Shown here piece by piece: positions 57,072-63,935 of a stretch of DNA of 64,000 nt. Location: NCBI GenBank assembly GCA_045430345.1, contig JAILXT010000001.1, forward strand, positions 1,354,953 through 1,418,952, written 5' to 3'. Position numbers and translations under genes: made by a program. The DNA is from Agarilytica sp045430345 (GTDB lineage Bacteria; Pseudomonadota; Gammaproteobacteria; Pseudomonadales; Cellvibrionaceae). Numbering within the stretch: position 1 is the first letter of the stretch; each line of letters begins with the position of its first letter. The notes under the pieces were generated by a model. That model was not told where the DNA came from. It ran no database searches and worked only from the letters and a program-made list of their open reading frames with translations.

Positions 57072-57500
57072 TCACCCACCATGATAAATTCGTTTAAATC
57101 CAGCCTCGCTAAATCCATTCATACGCCGATCTTTATAAAGAATAACAGGTACGCCCCGAGCACCGAGTTTTTGATAGCGTTGTTTAGCACTAAAGTCTTT
57201 ATCCACATCATATTCAACGAACGGGATTCTGTTCGCGATAAAGTACTGCCGTGCTTTCTTGCAATACCCGCACCACGCTGTCGAATACATGACGACTTTA
57301 TCGGTAACCTCTCCAGCCTCTTCAAAAGAGGTGTCCGTATAGGTATTGATCTCAATATCCATTTTTTCGCTACGAACATTCTCAGGCAAGTTATCTGAAT
57401 CACCATAATGCACCCGCCCGTTTTCGTCTGTCCATTTGAATATCTCAGAAAGCGAATTCGCCGACACTAACAGCAGAACGATAACAAATAAATATTTCAT
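57072..57500 (-). CDS. Secreted glutaredoxin with N-terminal DUF4124 domain
   Basis: 142 residues from ATG 57500. A signal peptide (about 1-18, MKYLFVIVLLLVSANS) is followed by a DUF4124-like segment (IFKWTDENGRVHYGD, about 20-35) and a glutaredoxin fold with the redox site CGYC (about 77-80) and the cis-Pro loop GVPVIL. It probably handles disulfides in the periplasm. It is the first ordinary chromosomal gene to the left of the cassette array, and the beta-lactamase remnant runs into its upstream region with only 41 nt between them. Confidence 0.9.
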   Translation of the reverse strand: MKYLFVIVLLLVSANSLSEIFKWTDENGRVHYGDSDNLPENVRSEKMDIEINTYTDTSFEEAGEVTDKVVMYSTAWCGYCKKARQYFIANRIPFVEYDVDKDFSAKQRYQKLGARGVPVILYKDRRMNGFSEAGFKRIYHGG

Positions 57501-57541
57501 CAAACAATCACCAGGATAAGAAATGATAGTATAGCGGGAAT

Positions 57542-57850
57542 TCAAAGGCCCTTTTTTTCTGCCTGTATAATGGTGTGCGCTAATATTGCACTATCACCAA
57601 TCTCGCCATGCCCAGGCACGACAGTGTTAATTTGACTATATTTACGTTGAATAGATCGGACAGTATCAGCCCAGCTATTTACATTAGCATCCCCAATAAA
57701 CCCTAGATCATGCCACGTCATACTTCGGACTAAACACCCACCGAACAAGATCCTTCGTTCAGGCAACCATACAATAAGGTTATCTTTCTTCCCTAATCGG
57801 TCAAGCGTAAGGCTAGATAATGTTTGTTCTAGGGAAAGTCTTTTGGCCAT
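57542..57850 (-). pseudogene. C-terminal fragment of a subclass B1 metallo-beta-lactamase
   Basis: From ATG 57850 there are 102 codons, of which the last 80 are plainly B1 metallo-beta-lactamase: DNLIVWLPERRILFGGC (Zn2 ligand Cys221) and TVVPGHGEIGD (Zn2 ligand His263), close to IMP-type wording and also to VIM. The whole N-terminal half with the HxHxD zinc motif, and the GHT loop with His196, is missing; the match stops at DN. The 22 codons before it are unrelated. It starts 6 nt left of the last attC and has no attC of its own, so it is an inactive remnant at the array's end. Confidence 0.85.
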
Positions 57851-57856
57851 CTTGAT

Positions 57857-57988
57857 GCTTAACGCTTTGCTAATGGGCCGTATTGGGGCGTTTGATTTTG
57901 TGTTACGCAAACACAAAAAAAACGACGCAATAGCGGTCCCACGGAGCCAGCTTTAGCTGGCGGAGTTACTTTGAGCAATTTGTTAGGC
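57857..57988 (-). repeat. attC of cassette 1 (terminal)
   Basis: 132 nt, plus-strand cores GCTTAAC and GTTAGGC. Its ends resemble those of the attC at 62473-62613. It is the last site before the metallo-beta-lactamase remnant. Confidence 0.88.
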
Positions 57989-57994
57989 GGCCTA

Positions 57995-58405
57995 TCAAAA
58001 TAGATCCACATCAGCAACAGTAGTACTGTATGTGACAATATCAGAATCACTTGCAGACACACTCCATTGCTCATTTGGTAATTCATAAGAATAAACAAAG
58101 ACTCCATCACCTGGGCCGTAATTTACTGTTACTGACATGAAGACACTTTCTGGAGACGGGGCAGCACCAATATCACCATATTCACCAAGCACTAGTGATT
58201 CACCCGCCTCGATTTCAGTACGATCACAATCATCGTATCCATTGGTTTCGCAATCAATTGCGACAGCGTAGCTGGATGCGTTTAAAATCTCAAACCTACT
58301 TATCCCAATAGGATCATCCACCACTTCAGAAGGGTTGGAAGTGCTACCACTGCCACCACACCCAACAAAAAAAAGCGTATTTAAAATTATTAATAAATAT
58401 TTCAT
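57995..58405 (-). CDS. Cassette 1: putative lipoprotein of unknown function
   Basis: 136 residues. Signal peptide with lipobox FVGC (Cys at about 16) followed by Gly/Ser-rich GGSGSTSNPSEVV. The mature domain looks beta-rich (FEILNASSYAVAIDC, FMSVTVNYGPG, VFVYSYEL) with a possible disulfide (DCETNGYDDCD). The stop is 6 nt from the R'' core. Family not recognised; probably an outer- or inner-membrane lipoprotein. Confidence 0.75.
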   Translation of the reverse strand: MKYLLIILNTLFFVGCGGSGSTSNPSEVVDDPIGISRFEILNASSYAVAIDCETNGYDDCDRTEIEAGESLVLGEYGDIGAAPSPESVFMSVTVNYGPGDGVFVYSYELPNEQWSVSASDSDIVTYSTTVADVDLF

Positions 58406-58427
58406 TCGATTTCCTTTTCTATTTTGA

Positions 58428-58526
58428 GCCTAAAGTTCGTGTGTGGGGCGGCCGAAATAGAGCGAAGCGGCATGTAGGCCGTCCCAATAAGCCCAAAGGG
58501 CTTGTGACATGACACGTTTGTTACAT
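58428..58526 (-). repeat. attC of cassette 2, with damaged R' core
   Basis: 99 nt. R'' core reads GTTACAT on the plus strand, directly next to the cassette 2 stop. The R' end is GCCTAAA on the plus strand (TTTAGGC on minus) where cassette 1's R'' predicts GCCTAAC, so the G of the GTT crossover triplet is changed. Confidence 0.8.
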
Positions 58527-58874
58527 TTATTCCAATACATTTACAAAATAAGGAAAAGGGTCGGGCGTAACCCATGACCCAAGAGATGCACAAGTTTCAC
58601 CGGAACTAGTAGAGTACGATTGCGACACTTCTCTTTTAGACGCTTGAGCAGCCAAGAACATTGAATACCATGCTTTACAAGTTTCTGGATCTACCCCATT
58701 CTTAACTTCTTTGAAAGAACATAAATAATGCATTCCATAACCAGAATTCACCTGTAATATCGCAGTTGTTGGGCCTATAGCGACGTTTTTTACTTTACCA
58801 GAGCAACTGAACGTTTCCGCATACGACCTAAACGCGCATACAATAAGTAGCGTAAAAACAATTACCTTTTTCAT
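58527..58874 (-). CDS. Cassette 2: small secreted protein (cassette secreted-protein family, member A)
   Basis: 115 residues, signal peptide ending near SYAE. The mature part has a Cys-containing beta region (FSCSGKVKNVAIG, AILQVNSGYG, HYLCSF), then CKAWYSMFLAAQASKREV, the helix shared with cassettes 8, 9 and 11, and a late Cys (ETC). Five cysteines could form disulfides. The stop abuts R'' with no gap. No known function. Confidence 0.78.
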   Translation of the reverse strand: MKKVIVFTLLIVCAFRSYAETFSCSGKVKNVAIGPTTAILQVNSGYGMHYLCSFKEVKNGVDPETCKAWYSMFLAAQASKREVSQSYSTSSGETCASLGSWVTPDPFPYFVNVLE

Positions 58875-58899
58875 TAAACCTCCTAGTTATTTCTTTCAA

Positions 58900-58993
58900 A
58901 TGTAACGCCTAAAGCAGCGGCCGCAGTGTAGTCGCGAAGCGCCGAAACGGAGGTCCAGCCCCGCAGGGGCGATGCTGGCTTTACTTGTTAAGT
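58900..58993 (-). repeat. attC of cassette 3
   Basis: 94 nt, plus-strand cores ATGTAAC and GTTAAGT. The left core matches cassette 2's R'' (GTTACAT), as expected for a cassette boundary. Confidence 0.85.
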
Positions 58994-58995
58994 GC

Positions 58996-59337
58996 TTAGT
59001 CTCCGACACGACTATATGAGTCAAAAGGTATTTCATTATCTTGCATGAATTCATAAAGCTTTGCTGCATTTTGACCGCTAAAACTCTTTTTTAGGCTTTT
59101 GAGTATATTGGATCTTGAACCAATAACTCTTTGAAATTTTGGAATATCTTGAGCTTTTACAGTCCAATACCATTCGTACTCGGAAGCACCAAATGCACCT
59201 TCAACTCCTGAACCTAGATCTTGCCCCTCGAACGCCAAATCTCCGTTTTCCCTAATTTCTACTCCAAGATAACGGTAATCAGTTTTAGACCTCTCTTGTC
59301 TAAGTATTACTTTTTTCTTCCTCAATATTCTTAACAT
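58996..59337 (-). CDS. Cassette 3: cytoplasmic protein of unknown function
   Basis: 113 residues from ATG 59337. A longer open frame reaches 59445, but its first 36 codons are attC sequence, so the cassette boundary fixes the start. No signal peptide; basic N-terminus (MLRILRKKKVILRQERS), then YLGVEIRENGDLAFEGQDLG and EYEWYWTVKAQDIPKF. Mixed alpha/beta, family not recognised. Confidence 0.72.
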   Translation of the reverse strand: MLRILRKKKVILRQERSKTDYRYLGVEIRENGDLAFEGQDLGSGVEGAFGASEYEWYWTVKAQDIPKFQRVIGSRSNILKSLKKSFSGQNAAKLYEFMQDNEIPFDSYSRVGD

Positions 59338-59358
59338 ACTTGGACGATCTCGATTTGC

Positions 59359-59472
59359 ACTTAACGCATTTGTCATTTGCGTTTTGGTTGAAGTGGAGTT
59401 TTGGGGTAAAGTGGCGTAGCCGCCCCAAAACAGAGCGTAGACCAAAACGTCAAATGGACAAATTTGTTATGA
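59359..59472 (-). repeat. attC of cassette 4
   Basis: 114 nt, plus-strand cores ACTTAAC and GTTATGA. The inner arms GGGGTAAAGTGGC...GCCGCCCC pair. Confidence 0.85.
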
Positions 59473-59493
59473 ATTACTATTGTTAGCGAAAAC

Positions 59494-60018
59494 TTACATT
59501 GCTTTAACAACTTTATTCATTTCAACTTCACTCAAAATTTCCAACATCGGCTCATCCGATATAACCGAGTGCTTAGAAACTCTACCAATATCGAGTAAAA
59601 CCAGGCCTCGAACAAGAGCTCCCTGCCCTTTGCCAATTTTCTTGTCGTCATTTATTACAGTGAAAAGCCTAAATGTCTTTGGTTCAGTTTTAGAAACCCA
59701 AAGGCCACCCTCAAACTCGCCGTTATTAAAAGGGTAGTCGTCACATTTAACTTTTACACACCTCCCTTCACAGTGATAATAAACACCAGATCTATCTTCA
59801 TGCAACCCATCCAAACGACCACCCGTCAAGGTATACTCATACTCCACTTTGAGTAAGCCTTTATATGATTTGAAATTGATATTTTCTGTAATATTTAGTT
59901 CAAATATCTTATCTGGCACATCTAGATTCTTTTGCTTGGGACCTGCACACCCAAAAAGAGAAGCCATCACAAATCCTGTAGCCAATAATTTAAGAGCCGA
60001 TATTTTATTAAATTTCAT
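59494..60018 (-). CDS. Cassette 4: putative lipoprotein of unknown function
   Basis: 174 residues. Lipobox LFGC (Cys at about 24) after a typical signal peptide. The mature part includes FKSYKGLLKVEYEYTLTGG and a two-Cys segment (YYHCEGRCVKVKCDDYPF), then a segment with LFTVINDDKKIGKG. It would sit on a membrane facing the periplasm. Family not recognised. Confidence 0.75.
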   Translation of the reverse strand: MKFNKISALKLLATGFVMASLFGCAGPKQKNLDVPDKIFELNITENINFKSYKGLLKVEYEYTLTGGRLDGLHEDRSGVYYHCEGRCVKVKCDDYPFNNGEFEGGLWVSKTEPKTFRLFTVINDDKKIGKGQGALVRGLVLLDIGRVSKHSVISDEPMLEILSEVEMNKVVKAM

Positions 60019-60042
60019 TCACTAACCTCAAATACTAGAGCT

Positions 60043-60153
60043 TCATAACGCCGCGGTAAGCTGCGGCTATGTAGTTGATTGTATTGTGGCAGCGTAGCGG
60101 CCGCCACATAAACAAGCGACGGAATAGCCGTCAGATTGACCGTATTGTTATGC
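60043..60153 (-). repeat. attC of cassette 5
   Basis: 111 nt, plus-strand cores TCATAAC and GTTATGC. Its inner stem TGTGGC.../GCCACA differs from the attC at 61063-61189 (TGTGCT.../AGCACA) by paired changes. The R'' core overlaps the stop codon of the GNAT gene. Confidence 0.9.
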
Positions 60154-60663
60154 ATTGGCTGTTTCTAGCTCCATGTAGTGGACGCCATGAAATTGGCCCG
60201 CTGCATATAGAGAATTTTGTTCGGTGCCGAAAACACTGAAACCAAACCGCTTATAAAATTTCTGGCCGCGTATATTGCTGAGTGTGACTTGTAACGAGAT
60301 AGCTATGACATCTGGGTGCACCCGAGCCCAATCAATGGCAGCTTGCATAAGCAGCTGAGCAATACCCGCCCCCCGAAACTCGGGTAAAACGTACATACCC
60401 CACAAAAACCCTTTGTGTTGATACTTAGGGCTGAGGCGACGCGATAAAACCGTAACACCTACCAGACTACGCTCATTGAAAGCACCAAACACAATAGTAC
60501 CTTCTGAAGGATACTTATTTAATAACTCCGCTATCCCAGAAGAGCCTACTGATAGTTCACGCTCAGCATTGAAACCAACAAATTCGGGAAATTCTTCATC
60601 TGAAAGAATACGGAGATTAAAATAACTTTCAGCTTCAGTGCCTGTAATTTCTCGAATATCCAT
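60148..60663 (-). CDS. Cassette 5: GNAT-family N-acetyltransferase
   Basis: 171 residues. Acetyl-CoA site LPEFRGAGIAQLLMQAAIDW (motif R-x-x-G-x-G/A) at about 93-112, then ISLQVTLSNIRGQKFYKRFGF typical of the C-terminal strand and helix. The acceptor (drug, amine or protein) cannot be told. Its TAA stop lies inside the R'' core of its attC, common for cassette genes. AGAGAAG precedes the ATG at 60663. Confidence 0.9.
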   Translation of the reverse strand: MDIREITGTEAESYFNLRILSDEEFPEFVGFNAERELSVGSSGIAELLNKYPSEGTIVFGAFNERSLVGVTVLSRRLSPKYQHKGFLWGMYVLPEFRGAGIAQLLMQAAIDWARVHPDVIAISLQVTLSNIRGQKFYKRFGFSVFGTEQNSLYAAGQFHGVHYMELETANA

Positions 60664-60677
60664 CCGCTTCTCTTAAT

Positions 60678-60779
60678 GCATAACGCCTTGCTTTGTTGCA
60701 TTTTTGGAGTGGATGCTTTTGTGCTATTAAGCGCAAAAGAAGCAACGTAAAAAATGTCAGCAAGAGCAACTTGTTATAG
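60678..60779 (-). repeat. attC of cassette 6
   Basis: 102 nt, plus-strand cores GCATAAC and GTTATAG. Near-identical to the attC of cassette 9 (62009-62110). Confidence 0.9.
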
Positions 60780-61062
60780 ATGCCGGCCCATGCGCTAGTT
60801 TTGCCACTTTGGCGCAGCGTAAGCGAAGCCCATTGCCGGATTAAAAACAGTAAGAAACGGGACAACCCGAAGTCTTACATTCACTAAGTGGCACACCACG
60901 ATATAAAACGCGACTAGCCACAACTTTAAAACTTAAACTGTGGCACCAGGAACGAACAAACCTGAAGGGGGAAACGCACGATCCCTGATGCTTGAATTTC
61001 TGTATAGAAACCGAACTATAACCTAGCCACGATTTCTTTTAAACCGCGCCATAAGACCCGGC
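60780..61062 (-). other. Cassette 6: no convincing gene
   Basis: 283 nt between two attC sites. Both strands hold only very short frames: on the minus strand a 34-codon GTG frame and a 15-codon GTG frame; on the plus strand none above 12 codons. Starts with TGCCGG and has an attC-like GCGCAGCGTAAGCG. It could carry a promoter, an RNA, or a decayed gene. Confidence 0.6.
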
Positions 61063-61189
61063 CTATAACGCCCTGCTTAGGGGCAGACTTGTAGTTGATT
61101 GTGTTGTGCTAGCGTAGCGCCAAGCACATAAACAAGCAACGGAAAGGCTGTCCCAGCACCGAAGGTGCGACTAAAGCTGTTTGTTATGC
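61063..61189 (-). repeat. attC of cassette 7
   Basis: 127 nt, plus-strand cores CTATAAC and GTTATGC. Same class as the cassette 5 attC, with compensatory stem changes. Confidence 0.9.
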
Positions 61190-61552
61190 CCCGTATACAT
61201 TTGTTGGCATATTTTCTTTGCTACCAACAAACTTTAATTTGTAGATACTACATGGTGGCATAGTATCTGTTTCGACAGTGATCCATTTTAGCCTTCTCCA
61301 GGAATGCCCCAGCTTTAATAAAAACGGGTAACGAGTATATAGCCTAAACATATTTGAGACATTCATAAGCAAAGAGCAGTCACTATGGTAACCAGATACG
61401 ATACTCCAATATGTGTATCTTATCTCTAGCTGCTCAATGTAGAAAGAAAGCGCTTTCGACATTGCTGGCTCTCTACTAGCATCAATTACAACTTCTTTAC
61501 CAGAAGAAAGTTCTTTTAATATTTCCTGTCTGGTTAGTATTCTAAGATTCAT
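61184..61552 (-). CDS. Cassette 7: protein of unknown function
   Basis: 122 residues, no signal peptide. Opens MNLRILTRQEILKELSSGKE and contains VVIDASREPAMSKALSFYIE, WSIVSGYHSDCSLL and a basic-aromatic stretch (FLLKLGHSWRRLKWI). The stop overlaps the R'' core. Family not recognised; the first segment looks like a small alpha/beta domain. Confidence 0.72.
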   Translation of the reverse strand: MNLRILTRQEILKELSSGKEVVIDASREPAMSKALSFYIEQLEIRYTYWSIVSGYHSDCSLLMNVSNMFRLYTRYPFLLKLGHSWRRLKWITVETDTMPPCSIYKLKFVGSKENMPTNVYGA

Positions 61553-61567
61553 ATTTTAGCTTTAGGA

Positions 61568-61624
61568 GCATAACGCCCAATTCAAGTGAAGCCAAAGGCG
61601 GTCGCTTGGAATTGTTTGTTATAT
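61568..61624 (-). repeat. attC of cassette 8 (short form)
   Basis: 57 nt, plus-strand cores GCATAAC and GTTATAT, the shortest of the array. Arms AATTC.../...GAATT pair directly inside the cores. Confidence 0.85.
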
Positions 61625-61983
61625 TTAATTTGCTGTGTATACATTCCTAATTAGTGCAATGCCTTCAGTGCATGCATCATTTACCGAAATAGTTACTTTT
61701 TTCCAGCCATGTAAGAAGCTAGCAAAAGTGAATATTGAGCATCCGCACCAGGTCTTGATAGATCTACCACAAAATCCGACTTATACCCTGCACTTGTAAC
61801 GCATGATGGGACGCTGTTGGGCGCCATATCCGTATGCATGTACACATGAACAAGGCCAGCATAATCACTCGAACCATTGTCATGCACTAAAATTTGCTTA
61901 ATGTCGGCATTTTCCCATGATCTTGCGGCAAATACATTGCCACTAAATATTGATATAACCACCAAGACAAATACTATTTTCAT
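61625..61983 (-). CDS. Cassette 8: small secreted protein split by a -1 frameshift at A-AAA-AAG (family member B)
   Basis: The zero frame from ATG 61983 gives 96 residues with a signal peptide (cleavage near VFAA) and stops at TAA 61693-61695, directly after GGA AAA AAG. In the -1 frame from that heptamer (61702-61696) reading continues for 23 codons, VTISVNDACTEG then IALIRNVYTAN, and stops at 61625, one nt from the attC. That tail matches the C-terminal pattern of cassettes 9 and 11. Either a programmed -1 frameshift or a one-base loss in an A-run. Other features: YSLLLASYMAGKK, the shared helix. Confidence 0.75.
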
Positions 61984-62008
61984 TACAACTCCTTAATTTG
62001 ATTCAAAA

Positions 62009-62110
62009 ATATAACGCCTTGCTCTGTTGCATTTTTGAAGTGAAGGTTTTTGTGCTATTAAGCACAAAAGGCGCAACGTAAAAAATGTCAGCAGGAGCAA
62101 ATTGTTATGC
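62009..62110 (-). repeat. attC of cassette 9
   Basis: 102 nt, plus-strand cores ATATAAC and GTTATGC. Nearly the same as the cassette 6 attC; the inner TGTGCTATTAAGCACA arm is a perfect palindrome here. Confidence 0.9.
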
Positions 62111-62112
62111 CT

Positions 62113-62442
62113 TTACTCGTTATTAATTCTCGATATAGCGCAGCGCGTACCATAATACTTGTCGTTTGGATTAAGCGTTACCTTTACTGGCGTTTGGGAC
62201 ATGTATGCTGCCAAAGCAAAACTGATCATATGCTGCCGCGTCCCATCTACTCTTATCGCTGAATATGTTAGGTCACAACCTTCTGTACTCAGTCCGCCTT
62301 CAATTTGGAGTTGAACAATATCTGCATGGTTTGGATCATCCGGGCCAGCAAACCACATTTTAATGATCTTCCCGTCTCCGAAGCAATTAGATGTAAATAA
62401 TATGGCTAACAATCCAATTATTTTTGAATATTTTCCTCTCAT
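62113..62442 (-). CDS. Cassette 9: small secreted protein (family member C)
   Basis: 109 residues, signal peptide ending near NCFG. The mature part: IKMWFAGPDDPNHADIVQL, TEGCDLTYSAIRV, then MISFALAAYMSQTPVKVTL, the shared helix and strand, and YYGTRCAISRI with a late Cys. The stop lies 3 nt from R''. Its R' core (GTTAAGC) does not equal its R'' core (GTTATGC), one of two exceptions in the array. No known function. Confidence 0.78.
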   Translation of the reverse strand: MRGKYSKIIGLLAILFTSNCFGDGKIIKMWFAGPDDPNHADIVQLQIEGGLSTEGCDLTYSAIRVDGTRQHMISFALAAYMSQTPVKVTLNPNDKYYGTRCAISRINNE

Positions 62443-62472
62443 TGACAGATCTCTCCTTTTTCGTTTTTAGGT

Positions 62473-62613
62473 GCTTAACGCTTTACTAAGGGGCGCACGA
62501 TTTGGTGATTGGTTTTGCATAAAATTGGCGAAGCCAATGCAAAACCAAGCGCCGAAACGGGCGTCCCGTGGAGGCCGCTTGCGGCCGGAACAACCTTGAG
62601 TAATTTGTTAGCA
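62473..62613 (-). repeat. attC of cassette 10
   Basis: 141 nt, the longest; plus-strand cores GCTTAAC and GTTAGCA. Inner arm TTGGTTTTGCAT...ATGCAAAACCAA. Ends like those of the terminal attC 1. Confidence 0.88.
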
Positions 62614-62864
62614 GCACCGAAGCCTTGAAATACCTTAACCACAAACTCGATACTACCACCAAAAATGGTTTGCTTGAGCATAACCGTTACTACGGAGTTT
62701 ACCCAAAGCTGCCATGAAGTCGAAAACAGCTTTGCTGCACCCCGAACTCTTATTTACCGCCCAACTGTAACGGCACGAAACTTTAACCGCTATGCGGCTG
62801 AAATATTTCATGCTTTGACATTTACCTCGGACCGTTCGGAGCCGAAACTAAAAACAAAAACGCC
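62614..62864 (-). other. Cassette 10: no clear gene; one 52-codon minus-strand frame
   Basis: 251 nt. The best candidate is a minus-strand frame from ATG 62811 to a stop at 62653, 52 residues, starting MKYFSRIAVKV and ending QANHFWW, with no clear ribosome site. An overlapping frame from 62681 runs into the attC, and a plus-strand frame (62665-62931) runs into the next one; neither looks real. Confidence 0.45.
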
Positions 62865-62933
62865 TGCTAACGCCCAAATTTGCGGGCAACTGAAGCGAAG
62901 CGCAAGACGCTCCGCAAGATTTTTTTGTTAGCG
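62865..62933 (-). repeat. attC of cassette 11
   Basis: 69 nt, plus-strand cores TGCTAAC and GTTAGCG. The left core matches cassette 10's R''. Confidence 0.87.
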
Positions 62934-62935
62934 TG

Positions 62936-63241
62936 TTAATGCAGCCAAATTCCTCGTAGGTCACCCCGAGTTCCTTCATTACATACGGCATTAGTATCTT
63001 CAAACCTGACGGTTATCGTGCGATCGGCTAGTTTTGCTGCTAGGGCCACGCTAAGCATCGCTTCATAGTTAATATCTGATTTATCGACATGAGCATGTCC
63101 GCCATTCTTAAACGTCAACCACAACACTGCATTCGCATCGCCGACATACACACGATAGAGTGAAACGGAACACTCTTTTACCGCATAGGTATTTAATGAG
63201 AATAAACTGAAAAAAATTATTAGACCTATCTTAAGTTTCAT
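62936..63241 (-). CDS. Cassette 11: small secreted protein (family member D)
   Basis: 101 residues, signal peptide ending near NTYAV. The mature part is ECSVSLYRVYVGDANAVLWL (first Cys and a beta-hairpin), FKNGGHAHVD, then MLSVALAAKLADRTITVRF, the shared helix and strand, and a late Cys in NAVCNEG. The stop is 3 nt from R''. It is the clearest template for the four-member family. No known function. Confidence 0.78.
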   Translation of the reverse strand: MKLKIGLIIFFSLFSLNTYAVKECSVSLYRVYVGDANAVLWLTFKNGGHAHVDKSDINYEAMLSVALAAKLADRTITVRFEDTNAVCNEGTRGDLRGIWLH

Positions 63242-63257
63242 TATTACTCCTTTTAAA

Positions 63258-63348
63258 CGCTAACGTCTCAATAACCGGCAGCGTTGTGGCGAAGCCACGC
63301 TTTTAGCTGTCCGGCGCCAAAGGCGCGAAGTTAATTGACTTGTTAGAG
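63258..63348 (-). repeat. attC of cassette 12
   Basis: 91 nt, plus-strand cores CGCTAAC and GTTAGAG. The left core matches cassette 11's R''. The gene of cassette 12 reads into this site. Confidence 0.87.
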
Positions 63349-63935
63349 GCAATGGCCTGCTTAAGGACACCATAAGGTATGCCCTTAGAAAAAAACAAAG
63401 CACCTTCATCATCTTTGAACCATGATTTATCATGCTGCTCCCAGAACTCCTTGTTTGCTTCAGCTTTGGATACATATAAGCGAGCATAATAACCAGCAAA
63501 GTTTACGGGGTGAATAGAACTCTTCCCAATACTACTAGCCATGTACGGCAAGGCCGCAAGCTCTCCATTGTCAGTTTCGTACAGTGTGATTATGCCAGAT
63601 TCCTCGAAACCCGATTCCGAGCGCCGTAACTCAACGACATAGCTATCTGGCTGTAGAGGTATACGAGGGTCGCACCACTCACCAATTGTGCCATGAATTT
63701 CGATATTATTTTTTGAGTAGGAACCGACGATCACATCAACAACATTAAGGTTTGCGGTGTATCTACCGCAAGCATTCGAGACTATAAGGAAATCTCCATC
63801 CTTCTTTACGTTGTCCTCGATAGAATTTCTGTACAAGCTTACCGACGTAACCTTTCCAAGAATTATCAAAACATCTTCAGCAAGCAAGGAAGGACTAAAC
63901 GATATTAATGTAATAATTATTAGTAGTTTCTTCAT
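63303..63935 (-). CDS. Cassette 12: secreted protein of unknown function, reading into its attC
   Basis: 210 residues from ATG 63935 (MKKLLIIITLISF), with GAGAG just upstream; the frame opens 15 codons earlier. Signal peptide ending near LLAE. Mature part: VLIILGKVTSVSLY, IVSNACGRYTANLNVVDVIVG, SYVVELRRSES and WEQHDKSWFKDDEG. No stop occurs before the R'' core, so the last 15 or so residues (from ASNKSINF on) are encoded by the attC. Family not recognised; the first part resembles secreted proteins with a beta-barrel-like OB fold, which is only an impression. Confidence 0.72.
   Translation of the reverse strand: MKKLLIIITLISFSPSLLAEDVLIILGKVTSVSLYRNSIEDNVKKDGDFLIVSNACGRYTANLNVVDVIVGSYSKNNIEIHGTIGEWCDPRIPLQPDSYVVELRRSESGFEESGIITLYETDNGELAALPYMASSIGKSSIHPVNFAGYYARLYVSKAEANKEFWEQHDKSWFKDDEGALFFSKGIPYGVLKQAIASNKSINFAPLAPDS

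Noticed and set aside
59338..59445. N-terminal 36-codon extension of the cassette 3 protein
   Set aside because: Encoded mostly by attC 4; the cassette boundary requires the start at 59337.
60635..60865. 76-codon minus-strand frame across the cassette 6 attC
   Set aside because: Most of it lies in attC sequence and it overlaps the GNAT start; it is a by-product of the palindrome.
62665..62931. 88-codon plus-strand frame in cassette 10
   Set aside because: Runs against the direction of all other cassette genes, enters an attC and has no ribosome site or recognisable product.
57857..63348. Regular palindromic repeats considered as a CRISPR array
   Set aside because: Repeats differ in length (57-141 nt) and sequence, and the stretches between them are genes of 250-680 nt; this is an integron array.
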